14,528 nt of DNA, from assembly GCA_002403995.1 (NCBI GenBank), contig DHIV01000092.1:1-14528 (forward strand). Reading direction: 5' to 3'. Numbering within the stretch: position 1 is the stretch's first letter; each line of letters begins with the position of its first letter. The DNA is from Gallionella sp. UBA4737 (GTDB lineage Bacteria > Pseudomonadota > Gammaproteobacteria > Burkholderiales > Gallionellaceae). The notes below the pieces were generated by a model. That model was not told where the DNA came from, ran no database searches, and was given only the letters and a program-made list of their open reading frames with translations. Below, in pieces: positions 1 through 6,052 of the stretch. Both the position numbers and the translations under genes were made by a program.

Positions 1-73
1 CCAACTTAGTCAGATGGCTATGCACAGCTGACCAGCCTAATAATTCCGTTTCTCCATCAAACGGAAAATAATT

Positions 74-126
74 CGTAGGCCGGGCTTTGCCCGACATCTA
101 TATCCGGCGGGCAGAGCCCGCCCTAC
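74..126. repeat. REP-like inverted pair (BIME-type)
   Basis: Two oppositely oriented GTAG-headed palindromic units face each other. The left unit (74-95) begins CGTAGG and contains CGGGCTTTGCCCG; the right unit (104-126), read on the minus strand, begins CGTAGGGCGGGCTCTGCCCG. Each unit can fold alone and the two can also pair with each other. A GTAG head followed by a GC-rich palindrome is the known layout of bacterial REP elements mobilised by RAYT transposases; no RAYT gene is in the window. The right half with its left flank (96-130) recurs at 6892-6926 with one mismatch in 35 bases. Confidence 0.65.
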
Positions 127-171
127 GACTGGGATATTGAAACGGGCGTCTGGGAATGAAATGTCTGTGCC

Positions 172-235
172 CGAAAAACTTTTGCCGGGCACCCGTAGGA
201 GCGGGCCATGCGGGTGCCCGGACAAGAGTTTTTCG
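172..235. repeat. Long near-perfect hairpin
   Basis: Arms 172-195 and 211-235 are reverse complements except for one mismatch and one bulged base, around a 15-base loop. The outer stem pairs CGAAAAACT (172-180) with AGTTTTTCG (227-235); the inner stem pairs CCGGGCACCCG (185-195) with CGGGTGCCCGG (211-221). The loop holds a GTAGGAGCGGGCC motif (195-207) whose complement recurs, less one base, at 5897-5908. It does not end in a clean T run on either strand, so it is not a simple terminator. A non-autonomous mobile palindrome or REP relative is the likeliest explanation. Confidence 0.6.
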
Positions 236-237
236 TA

Positions 238-262
238 CCCGCGATTGTTTTTTGTTCGCGGG
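238..262. repeat. Short GC hairpin, 7-bp stem
   Basis: CCCGCGA (238-244) pairs perfectly with TCGCGGG (256-262) around an 11-base T-rich loop. It lies directly beside the long hairpin at 172-235 and is probably part of the same palindromic repeat tract. No function is evident. Confidence 0.45.
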
Positions 263-335
263 CAGCACCCGCAAGAGATAGCTTTGCAGGCGACTTGCAA
301 GCAGCCGGTGGCTGGGCAAGATCGTCACCGCCGTG

Positions 336-390
336 GTTGTAAGGGGTTGAAGCCCCAACAACACACGCAGGACCCGCTCCTGCAATTATT
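336..390. repeat. Dispersed repeat, copy A, with hairpin
   Basis: A hairpin GTTGT-aa-GGGG / CCCC-a-ACAAC spans 336-362. From 351 the sequence AGCCCCAACAAC, then ten bases, CCCGCTC, a short spacer and ATTATT matches 5877-5915 in the same order. The CCCGCTC core is the complement of the GAGCGGG motif in the hairpin loop at 195-207. It lies just upstream of the outer-membrane protein gene. With the other palindromes it fills the 440 bases before the first gene, where I see no other gene. Confidence 0.5.
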
Positions 391-440
391 CTGTTTTAAT
401 GCCCATATCGCGCAGAGCAAAAACAGATATAGGGGCGATA

Positions 441-1106
441 ATGAAATTATCCTCATTATTGTTCGCTGTACTGCTGGAATGTCTGGCCTTGAATTCTCAA
501 GCCGCGGAAATTTCTGTCGGTGCAGAAGTCGCTCCCCTTGTTGCCTGGGCTGACCATTGCGTATGGTTACTTTTTTGCAGCCAGAACGATCAAGGCGGCC
601 ATAGCAATGGGTACGGCCTTCGTGTCGGGCTGGTGCTGCCGCATGACGATACCAGCAAGACCAGATTGGAAATGGGTTACGACAAATTGGGGAGCATCTC
701 CGGCAGCACAGTTTATAGTTTAAATCCCGGATGTCTCATTCTTTGTCCGAGTGCAACCTCAACCTGGAAACATGAGACTTCGATCGTCCACGTTGCAGCG
801 CTTGGTTTTTTGCCTTGGGATGATCGCAAGGAACATGGCGCGGTGATCGGCAAGATCGGCCTCTACAGTTCATCGACAAATACCGAGGGAGACTATGGGA
901 TAGGTGCAGGCGCCTACTCGCGTCGAGTATCCGGGGCGGGGCTGTTGCTCGGTGCTGGATACGTTTTACCGTTCGCCGAACATCTGTCGGCAAGAGCTGC
1001 GGCCGATATTTTCTTCAAGGTCAAAGTCACCGACCCTATACAGTCCGGGAACACCATTCCAGAAACGCTTTTCAAATTGGCTTTGGGCGTCGACTACACT
1101 TTCTGA
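441..1106 (+). CDS. Small outer-membrane beta-barrel protein
   Basis: A 221-residue protein with a signal peptide: charged start MKLSS, a hydrophobic stretch to about residue 18, and a likely cleavage site in NSQAAE near residues 21-22. The mature part alternates polar and hydrophobic residues in strand-like runs and ends in LGVDYTF, with the terminal Phe typical of Bam-inserted barrels. Its size suits an eight-strand OmpA/opacity-type barrel. The start at 441 is chosen over an in-frame ATG at 399 because an AGGGG ribosome site lies 6 bases upstream and the signal peptide begins there. The mature chain has four cysteines in two close pairs (C40/C46 and C98/C102), unusual for a barrel and possibly a disulfide-linked loop. 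I do not recognise a specific family member; ligand and role are unknown. Confidence 0.75.
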   Translation: MKLSSLLFAVLLECLALNSQAAEISVGAEVAPLVAWADHCVWLLFCSQNDQGGHSNGYGLRVGLVLPHDDTSKTRLEMGYDKLGSISGSTVYSLNPGCLILCPSATSTWKHETSIVHVAALGFLPWDDRKEHGAVIGKIGLYSSSTNTEGDYGIGAGAYSRRVSGAGLLLGAGYVLPFAEHLSARAAADIFFKVKVTDPIQSGNTIPETLFKLALGVDYTF

Positions 1107-1137
1107 CTGAATCGAATGGCTGGTTTGGGCACCCGTC

Positions 1138-1374
1138 TTACTTTAAGAAACGCATTACGGCAGCGGCATCAAAGGGCCAGGCTAGCTCGGCATCGTTGTC
1201 AACGCGCTTCAATACCGGAATCCGCAAGCTGTATTTCTCGAACAGATTTTGATTTTCAGTGATGTCGATTTTTATCGCGGTGATTCCTGCCCGATGGAGA
1301 ATCGCCTCTGCTTCTGCGCAGAGGTGGCAGAATGGATTGCCATAGAGTTTGGTATTTACCTGGGCCGCAACCAA
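1138..1374 (-). CDS. Glutaredoxin-like thiol-disulfide protein
   Basis: A 78-residue thioredoxin-fold protein of the short glutaredoxin-like (DUF836-type) group. A beta strand TKLYG is followed by the dithiol motif C16-H-L-C19, a helix, a second strand (AIKIDI) and the R-I-P53-V cis-proline segment that normally packs against the active site. This predicts cytosolic thiol-disulfide exchange; the partner is unknown. Translation appears to start at TTG (1372-1374): the frame is closed by a TGA at 1399-1401, no ATG or GTG lies upstream in it, and a GGGG ribosome site sits 8 bases ahead. It begins 16 bp after the DUF3185 gene on the same strand, so the two are probably co-transcribed. Confidence 0.8.
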   Translation of the reverse strand: MVAAQVNTKLYGNPFCHLCAEAEAILHRAGITAIKIDITENQNLFEKYSLRIPVLKRVDNDAELAWPFDAAAVMRFLK

Positions 1375-1390
1375 TATGAAATCCCCGGTT

Positions 1391-1606
1391 TTAACTCTTC
1401 ATGGTAAGGAATAAGCCAACAACAAAACTGACAGCACCACTAATATAGAAAGACATCACCTTGTCCGTATCAGAGCCTGTAACAGCCTGGGTTATTTGTG
1501 AACCAACAGAACCAGACAAGCGATACCCCCAAAATGCCAAGCCAAGGCCTATAACCACCAGGGCGATACCAAGAATTTTCGTTGCAGATGTTGAACTGTT
1601 TGCCAT
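1391..1606 (-). CDS. DUF3185 family small membrane protein
   Basis: A 71-residue protein with two hydrophobic helices (about residues 10-27 and 51-68) joined by a short polar loop containing TGSDTDK. Length, the two-helix layout and the G-x-x-L-x-x-x-G-L-G start of the first helix match DUF3185 proteins, which are common in proteobacteria and have no established function. An AAAGGAG ribosome site lies 6 bases before the ATG. It is the first gene of a likely two-gene unit with the downstream glutaredoxin-like gene. It probably sits in the inner membrane with both ends on the same side. Confidence 0.75.
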   Translation of the reverse strand: MANSSTSATKILGIALVVIGLGLAFWGYRLSGSVGSQITQAVTGSDTDKVMSFYISGAVSFVVGLFLTMKS

Positions 1607-1781
1607 GTTGAACTCCTTTGGTTGGATAAGATGGAATGAATGATAGGGGGCGGGCCACGGTTTTTTAATTCACCCGATTCTATCTGGATAACCGTGTGGG
1701 CAAAGGGTAGCGGAGTCGATTTATTTTTTCCACGTCATCATCTATCAAAACAATTCGACTCCGGTACATTGGGCATCGTGG

Positions 1782-1809
1782 CGAGAAAATGGCCGTGCAC
1801 AGCGGCCAT
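1782..1809 (-). terminator. Putative terminator after the CsbD-like gene
   Basis: A perfect 7-bp stem (ATGGCCG 1789-1795 with CGGCCAT 1803-1809, 7-base loop) is followed on the minus strand by TTTTCTC. It starts 21 bp beyond the stop of the CsbD-like gene, a normal place for a factor-independent terminator. The T run is short, so termination may be partial. Confidence 0.5.
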
Positions 1810-1830
1810 GATCACAAGAATGCTTCAAAA

Positions 1831-2034
1831 TTACTTTTTTGCACCCTTCTTGATGGTTTCCTTTGCATTCTTGATGACTTTCTTTGCATCGCCTAATTTT
1901 TTCTCGGCTTTCCCGGCTATTTGTTTGCCAAGACCTTTGACTTGTTGCTCTTTGCTGCCAACCAGTTTTCCTGCCTTTTCCTGCACTTTACCGGCAATGT
2001 CTTTTAAAGCCCCTTTGATTTGATTCTTGTTCAT
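1831..2034 (-). CDS. CsbD family stress-response protein
   Basis: A 67-residue, highly charged, lysine-rich protein starting MNKNQIKGALKDIAGKVQEK, which is the typical CsbD-like pattern: N-x-x-x-G, K-x-x-G-K-x-x-x-K-x-G-K, then a Gly/Lys/Ala helical tail. Family members are small soluble proteins induced by general stress; the molecular role is unknown. The C-terminal half is made of Lys/Ala/Gly repeats and is probably helical. A GAAGGAG ribosome site lies 7 bases before the ATG. It is monocistronic: a hairpin follows its stop and the next minus-strand gene is over 200 bp away. A structured leader lies upstream (2063-2124). Confidence 0.85.
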   Translation of the reverse strand: MNKNQIKGALKDIAGKVQEKAGKLVGSKEQQVKGLGKQIAGKAEKKLGDAKKVIKNAKETIKKGAKK

Positions 2035-2062
2035 GATCAGACTCCTTCATCTAAATTGACAG

Positions 2063-2124
2063 GCTTCCCCTGTGAAGCGTTCAGGATGAACTTAATGTTG
2101 CCGCCGGTCTGTACGGTGGCGTAC
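2063..2124 (-). promoter_or_regulatory. Three stem-loops upstream of the CsbD-like gene
   Basis: Within the 323-bp gap between the divergent genes at 2034 and 2358 lie three short perfect inverted repeats: 2063-2078 (5-bp stem GCTTC/GAAGC), directly abutting 2079-2091 (GTTCA/TGAAC, 3-base loop), and 2111-2124 (GTACG/CGTAC, 4-base loop). The nearest is about 28 bases before the ATG. They could be a folded leader or operator half-sites. I see no convincing sigma-70 promoter, and nothing recognisable in 2125-2340 apart from A/T-rich sequence. Confidence 0.35.
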
Positions 2125-2357
2125 CTTTAATAACAAAAAAATCAACTTCCTTGTCATTTGAGTCGCGTTGAAGCAGACTCGGGCGACGCACAGCATGTGA
2201 CACTTGGCCGGCCTTCGACTTGCTCCCAAGCTGCCGTTCAAACGCCGCTGGTCAACTGAACTCCAGACCCGATTTGGAGGTCCTAAAACGCTTAGGTGAT
2301 GGTGATGTCTTAACCTATCCTTGTCCTTTAATCTTTTTGCATTGCAAGGAGGAGATC

Positions 2358-2588
2358 ATGAATACAGCAGATATGTTAATTCACATACATCCGGAGTTGG
2401 ATGCGAAAGCAAGAACTCATTTGGAAAAATGGATCGAGGGGCGTATTGGAGTTGATTGCGCAGAATTCGACCATCACGCTCATCCCCATACCTTGATCGT
2501 GAAGTATGATCCTGACGCAGTTCAGGGCATGCAGATACTGGAGATGGTACGTAAAGTTGATCCAGTGGCGACCATGGTGGGCCTGTAA
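2358..2588 (+). CDS. HMA-fold small protein lacking the CxxC motif
   Basis: A 76-residue protein. The predicted order is strand (MLIHIHP, 5-11), helix (12-29), strand (about 32-37), strand (HTLIVKYDP), helix (QGMQILEMVRKV), strand (VATMVGL). This is the beta-alpha-beta-beta-alpha-beta order of heavy-metal-associated domains. The usual GMTCxxC loop is replaced by H-I-H-P-E-L, and only one cysteine (C34) is present, near a D-H-H-A-H-P-H segment. The start is fixed by AAGGAGGAG ending 5 bases before ATG 2358; the frame is open further upstream but without a ribosome site. A strong terminator follows at 2650. Metal binding by the histidines is possible but unproven; a non-metal ferredoxin-like role is the alternative. 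Confidence 0.65.
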   Translation: MNTADMLIHIHPELDAKARTHLEKWIEGRIGVDCAEFDHHAHPHTLIVKYDPDAVQGMQILEMVRKVDPVATMVGL

Positions 2589-2649
2589 TCCCGTCAAGCA
2601 CTGTTCATAGTCCGGATGTTTTAATTATGCGCCGTAACAGCGTAAGCAG

Positions 2650-2678
2650 GGCGGCCGGTTGGTCGCCTTTTGTTTTTT
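2650..2678 (+). terminator. Factor-independent terminator
   Basis: GGCGGCC (2650-2656), loop GGTT, GGTCGCC (2661-2667) form a 7-bp stem with one G-T pair, followed by TTTTGTTTTTT. It lies 61 bp after the stop of the HMA-fold gene and suits that transcript. Confidence 0.75.
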
Positions 2679-2888
2679 GTTGCTTGTATGGCGCTGCTAT
2701 GCAGACTTCTGCTATCGCCATATTTGAGGCGTCCGCACCTGTTTACAGTGCAGAAATGCCAGCGTCCTTGCCCAAGTGCCATAATTATTTTTTTACGGTG
2801 TCAACTGAATGTTGATGGAATACATTTTTGGCACCGACACGGTGTTGTCATGCAACGTTAATTAACTAATTATTATTTGGAGATCACA
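2679..2888 (+). promoter_or_regulatory. Gap with palindromes before the Ala/Lys-rich gene
   Basis: No gene is evident here. Three small palindromes sit close together: CACCG-aca-CGGTG (2832-2844), GTTG-tcatg-CAAC (2844-2856) and the perfect 10-base GTTAATTAAC (2857-2866). A weak promoter can be read as TTGTCA (2845-2850), 17 bases, AATTAT (2868-2873), but transcription would then start almost at the ribosome site. The palindromes may be an operator or part of a folded leader. Confidence 0.3.
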
Positions 2889-3110
2889 ATGAGCAAACTT
2901 TTATCCGTACTTATCGCTGGCGTATTCGCTGCTGTTACTTTCTCTGCAGTTGCCGCTGATGCAGCTCCGGCAAAGGCTGCTGCTCCAACTGTAGCCGCTG
3001 CCCCAGCTGCTAAAGCTGAAGGAAAAACCAAAGCCGTTAAAGTGGCTAAGCATTCGACAAAGCACAAGCAGCATTCCAAAAAAGCTGCTGATGCTCCTGC
3101 CAAGTCCTAA
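2889..3110 (+). CDS. Secreted Ala-rich protein with Lys/His-rich tail
   Basis: A 73-residue protein. Residues 1-23 form a classical signal peptide (MSKLLSVLIAGVFAAVTFSAVA, cleavage likely after AVA). Residues 24-45 are almost entirely Ala/Pro, and residues 46-66 are strongly basic with several Lys and His (K-H-S-T-K-H-K-Q-H-S-K-K). The mature protein is about 50 residues, probably disordered and strongly positive, in the periplasm or outside the cell. ATG 2889 is preceded by TTGGAG at 7 bases; a TTG 12 bases earlier lies inside that ribosome site and is unlikely. A strong terminator follows 17 bp after the stop. Composition resembles acid-shock-type proteins, but I claim no homology. Confidence 0.75.
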   Translation: MSKLLSVLIAGVFAAVTFSAVAADAAPAKAAAPTVAAAPAAKAEGKTKAVKVAKHSTKHKQHSKKAADAPAKS

Positions 3111-3127
3111 GTAATTTAGCTGTACCT

Positions 3128-3162
3128 AAAAAAGGCAGGGGTGACCCTGCCTTTTTTGTTTT
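3128..3162 (+). terminator. Strong factor-independent terminator
   Basis: AAAAAAGGCAGGG (3128-3140) pairs perfectly with CCCTGCCTTTTTT (3145-3157) around a GTGA tetraloop. A T-rich run continues on the plus strand, and the flanking A run makes it potentially active in both directions. It closes the Ala/Lys-rich gene. Confidence 0.92.
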
Positions 3163-3364
3163 TGTCTCCCCGGTCATCAAGCAGTGTTGAATGCCTGGTT
3201 GTTAAACTTGGCTGACCATCATCTATGCATCCGTCAAGTGATCGCCACTCAACCTGCGGTGGCGGTATGCGCGTCCCTCGTGCGCGACGACGATCCCAAG
3301 GGCCAATGGCGGTGCACAAGTCCGGCGTGACCCTCTTCGTTACAAAAGAGAAAATTTATTCAAG

Positions 3365-3393
3365 GTGACAACTTTCTGGTATACATAAATTAT
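3365..3393 (+). promoter_or_regulatory. Candidate sigma-70 promoter for mqo
   Basis: GTGACA (3365-3370, five of six bases of the -35 consensus), a 17-base spacer and AATTAT (3388-3393, four of six of the -10) lie about 40 bases before the mqo start, in an A/T-rich stretch. The rest of the gap 3163-3432 shows no gene or clear signal. Confidence 0.35.
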
Positions 3394-3432
3394 CTGTAGC
3401 TGTTTACGGACTTAATCAAGGAATGGCCGGTC

Positions 3433-4950
3433 ATGTCGCTTAAGAAGGTGGATGTATTGCTGGTGGGTGCGGGTGTGATGAGCGCCACGCTGGGCAAGTT
3501 GTTGGCGCAACTGGATCCCACGCTGAAGATCATGATGGTCGAGCGCCTGAGCAAGGTTGCACACGAAAGCTCGCACGGACTGAATAATGCCGGAACGGGT
3601 CATGCCGGATATTGCGAGCTGAACTACACCCCGCAACAACCGGACGGGAGTGTGGATATCAGCCGCGCGCTGGCGATCAACGCGGCATATGAAGTGTCGC
3701 TGCAATTCTGGTCCTACCTGGTCGAGCAGGGCGTGTTGCCCGCTCCCGAGAAATTCATCAACCCGATCTATCACCAGAGTTTTGTCTGGGGTGAGCAGAA
3801 TGTGGCTTTTCTGCACAAACGGTATGAAGCTTTGCGCGCCCATCACCTGTTCGAGGAGATGGAGTACAGCGAGGATCACGCGGTATTGCGCAAATGGATG
3901 CCGCTGGTGATGGAGCACCGCGACCCGAAGCAGGCCGTGGCGGGCACACAGGTCAAACACGGCACGGACGTTGACTTCGGGATGTTGACGCGCAAGCTGG
4001 TCAAGGCGATGGCCGCACACCCCACCTTTGAACTCAGGCTGGGCCACACCATCACCGGACTGAAACAACATCCGGACGGCCGCTGGCGCGTGCGGGTCAG
4101 GGATAATCATACCAACCACAGCAAGACCGTTGATGCGGGTTTCGTCTTTCTCGGCGCGGGTGGTGGAGCGCTGCCGCTGCTGCAAAAATCAGGCATTCCC
4201 GAAGGCCAGGGTTATGGCGGATTCCCGGTGAGCGGGCAATGGCTGATCTGCAAGAATCCGGATGTGGTGAAGCGTCATACCAGCAAGGTTTACGGCAAAG
4301 CGGCGACAGGCGCACCGCCGATGTCGGTGCCGCATCTGGACGCGCGCATCATCGACGGACAACCGGGTTTGCTGTTCGGACCGTTCGCCAGCATCACCAC
4401 CCGCTTCCTGAAAGGAGGATCGGTGCTGGACATGTTCTCCTCGATCAAAGTGAAAAACCTCAAGCCGATGCTTGCGGTGGCGCGGGACAACCTTGAATTG
4501 ACCCGCTATCTCATCACCGAGGCATTTCGCTCCCACAAGGACCGCGTGGCAAGTTTGCAGGAGTTCTATGCAGATGCAAAGATGAAGGATTGGGAACTGG
4601 CTTCGGCGGGGCTGCGAGTGCAGATCATCAAAGGGTGCGACATCAATGGCGGCAAACTGGAATTCGGCACCGAGATCGTCACTGCCAAAGACGGCACGCT
4701 CGCGGCACTGCTGGGCGCATCTCCGGGTGCGTCGACTTCGGTGCAGGCGATGATAGAAGTGATCGAGCGATGCTTCGAGTCGCGGGTAAAGAGTGCCGAG
4801 TGGCAGCGCAAACTGAAACTGATGATCCCCTCCTGCGGCGAATCGCTGGACGAGAACGAGGCCTTGCTGCATGCCGTGCGCGAAAGAACGCTCGCCACTT
4901 TGGGACTGGAGCACAGAGAGGGTAAAACCGGCAAAGCGGCAAAGAAGTAA
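3433..4950 (+). CDS. mqo: Malate:quinone oxidoreductase
   Basis: A 505-residue FAD-dependent, membrane-associated enzyme that oxidises malate to oxaloacetate and passes electrons to the quinone pool (EC 1.1.5.4). The N-terminal dinucleotide-binding segment VDVLLVGAGVMSATLG (6-21) and the family signature S-S-H-G-L-N-N-A-G-T-G-H-A-G-Y-C-E-L-N-Y-T-P (46-67) are clear. Later family landmarks include GAGGGALPLLQKSGIPE, FPVSGQWL and LLFGPFA, and near the C-terminus SPGASTS and IPSCGESL. The length matches the family. AAGGA lies 10 bases before ATG 3433. The gene stands alone on the plus strand, facing the minus-strand gene ending at 4991 across 40 bp. It could replace or complement NAD-dependent malate dehydrogenase in the TCA cycle; the ubiquinone genes at the right end make its electron acceptor. 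Confidence 0.97.
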   Translation: MSLKKVDVLLVGAGVMSATLGKLLAQLDPTLKIMMVERLSKVAHESSHGLNNAGTGHAGYCELNYTPQQPDGSVDISRALAINAAYEVSLQFWSYLVEQGVLPAPEKFINPIYHQSFVWGEQNVAFLHKRYEALRAHHLFEEMEYSEDHAVLRKWMPLVMEHRDPKQAVAGTQVKHGTDVDFGMLTRKLVKAMAAHPTFELRLGHTITGLKQHPDGRWRVRVRDNHTNHSKTVDAGFVFLGAGGGALPLLQKSGIPEGQGYGGFPVSGQWLICKNPDVVKRHTSKVYGKAATGAPPMSVPHLDARIIDGQPGLLFGPFASITTRFLKGGSVLDMFSSIKVKNLKPMLAVARDNLELTRYLITEAFRSHKDRVASLQEFYADAKMKDWELASAGLRVQIIKGCDINGGKLEFGTEIVTAKDGTLAALLGASPGASTSVQAMIEVIERCFESRVKSAEWQRKLKLMIPSCGESLDENEALLHAVRERTLATLGLEHREGKTGKAAKK

Positions 4951-4990
4951 TTGTTAAGGCTCTCATCTGCGCAGCACGGGTAAATCTTGA

Positions 4991-5803
4991 TCACGCCGAT
5001 TCTTTCAGTTTGCGACTTCTGCTGCGCCGATTGAGCAGGTAGAAGGCGAGAATTACAAGAACGATAAGGCCAATGATGAGTACGGATGCCCAGGGACCGA
5101 AGTCGGCGGCGCGGGTATAGATGCCGAACAGCAGATAGGCCCAGGATAACAGGGTCATGAAGGTACCGGCGATCACGACCGATAGCGTCAGCCAGGCGGG
5201 GAAACCAAGCAGGTAGCCGATAGCGCTGCCCACCACCGGCCCCGTCATCCAGAAGGGGACCCAGACGAAAATAAACAGCCCGGCGATGCCGTAGCGGCGC
5301 ACCTTGTCATGATGGCGCTCGGCTGCTGCCTGCGTCCGCTCAAGAAAGCGCTTCAGCCTGGGAAACACGACCAGCTTGCGCAAACTTAAAACAAACACGG
5401 GATAAAACAACAGCACCACCACGGTTTCCACCCACATGTTCACCGCTATCACCAGCGGGTGGCCATATCCGGCGACATAGTCTATGGACATGGACACGAC
5501 CGCGCCCAGGATCAGGTTGGTGATGCTCATGGCGCCGATCATTTCCGAGGTTTGCGGCGACCAGAAGGCGACCAGCCCCATGCCGATGAGACCGGCGAAT
5601 GCGATAGCAATGCCAAGCAGCAAGATGCGACCTTCGGCCGTCTTGAGCAGCTGGCGCCAGACGGGTTTGGGCGGACGCTCAACGGCGGGTGCAAGCTTTG
5701 TATCTTCGTCGTTCACGGTATATAGAAGGGATTCCGGCAGGAACAGGATTATCGCAAAAATGTAACCGAAGCTTTTGGTTTTCTCATGCTGATGCTCGGG
5801 CAA
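4991..5803 (-). CDS. Small multidrug export family membrane protein
   Basis: A 270-residue polytopic inner-membrane protein with hydrophobic segments near residues 59-80, 92-110, 117-140, 171-190, 200-228 and 238-257. The block R-R-Y-G-I-A-G-L-F-I-F-V-W-V-P-F-W-M-T-G-P-V (169-190) and the following G-x-x-I-G-Y-L-L-G resemble the small multidrug export (Sm_multidrug_ex, COG2426) family. The transport role in that family is largely predicted; the substrate is unknown. The start is uncertain. TTG 5803 has only a weak AGTGGA site and adds a short hydrophobic N-terminus (12-28). GTG 5716 gives a 241-residue form with a charged cytoplasmic start (NDEDTK) closer to a normal first segment. The tail is basic (RRSRSRKLK), as expected on the cytoplasmic side. 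Confidence 0.7.
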   Translation of the reverse strand: MPEHQHEKTKSFGYIFAIILFLPESLLYTVNDEDTKLAPAVERPPKPVWRQLLKTAEGRILLLGIAIAFAGLIGMGLVAFWSPQTSEMIGAMSITNLILGAVVSMSIDYVAGYGHPLVIAVNMWVETVVVLLFYPVFVLSLRKLVVFPRLKRFLERTQAAAERHHDKVRRYGIAGLFIFVWVPFWMTGPVVGSAIGYLLGFPAWLTLSVVIAGTFMTLLSWAYLLFGIYTRAADFGPWASVLIIGLIVLVILAFYLLNRRSRSRKLKESA

Positions 5804-5876
5804 CTGCTTCCACTGTTATTTTCCCGGGCACCTGCTCCTGCAAATGCGAAGCGGCGTTACACGAGCTAAGCGCAAC

Positions 5877-5915
5877 AGCCCCAACAACTCACACAGGGCC
5901 CGCTCTACGATTATT
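5877..5915. repeat. Dispersed repeat, copy B
   Basis: AGCCCCAACAAC (5877-5888), ten less similar bases, CCCGCTC (5899-5905), a four-base spacer and ATTATT (5910-5915) repeat the order found at 351-390. The complement of 5897-5908 (GTAGAGCGGGCC) matches the loop motif at 195-207 apart from one base. A further weaker relative, CACCTGCTCCTGC, lies at 5829-5841. The element sits in the gap between the divergent export-family and SDR genes. It resembles the GAGCGGG-cored REP sequences known from other proteobacteria. Confidence 0.5.
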
Positions 5916-6052
5916 GCAGAGCGAACGACATGCGCCGCACACCGGGCTGGCGCCGGGTATTGAGGGTGACACATATATAGATAATGGTCTGATGATTCGC
6001 AAAGCGGTAACATAGCTCCGCATTCATCGATATTACGAAGGAGAGAACCATC

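Noticed and set aside
137..553. A 138-codon plus-strand open frame at the left end.
   Set aside because: It runs through three hairpins and the repeat elements and overlaps the signal peptide of the barrel protein in another frame; its translation is Arg/Cys/Pro-rich without domain character.
1656..1696. CACGGTT/AACCGTG inverted repeat upstream of the DUF3185 gene.
   Set aside because: A 7-bp stem with a 27-base loop is too weak to call a terminator or operator.
2627..2815. A 62-codon plus-strand frame with a hydrophobic stretch.
   Set aside because: It spans the terminator at 2650-2678 and has no ribosome binding site.
2829..2847. TTGGCACC resembling the -24 half of a sigma-54 promoter.
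   Set aside because: No GC element occurs at the required spacing downstream.
3412..4914. Long minus-strand open frames (257 and 241 codons) opposite mqo.
   Set aside because: They mirror the codon structure of mqo, show no recognisable domain, and mqo is unmistakable on the plus strand.
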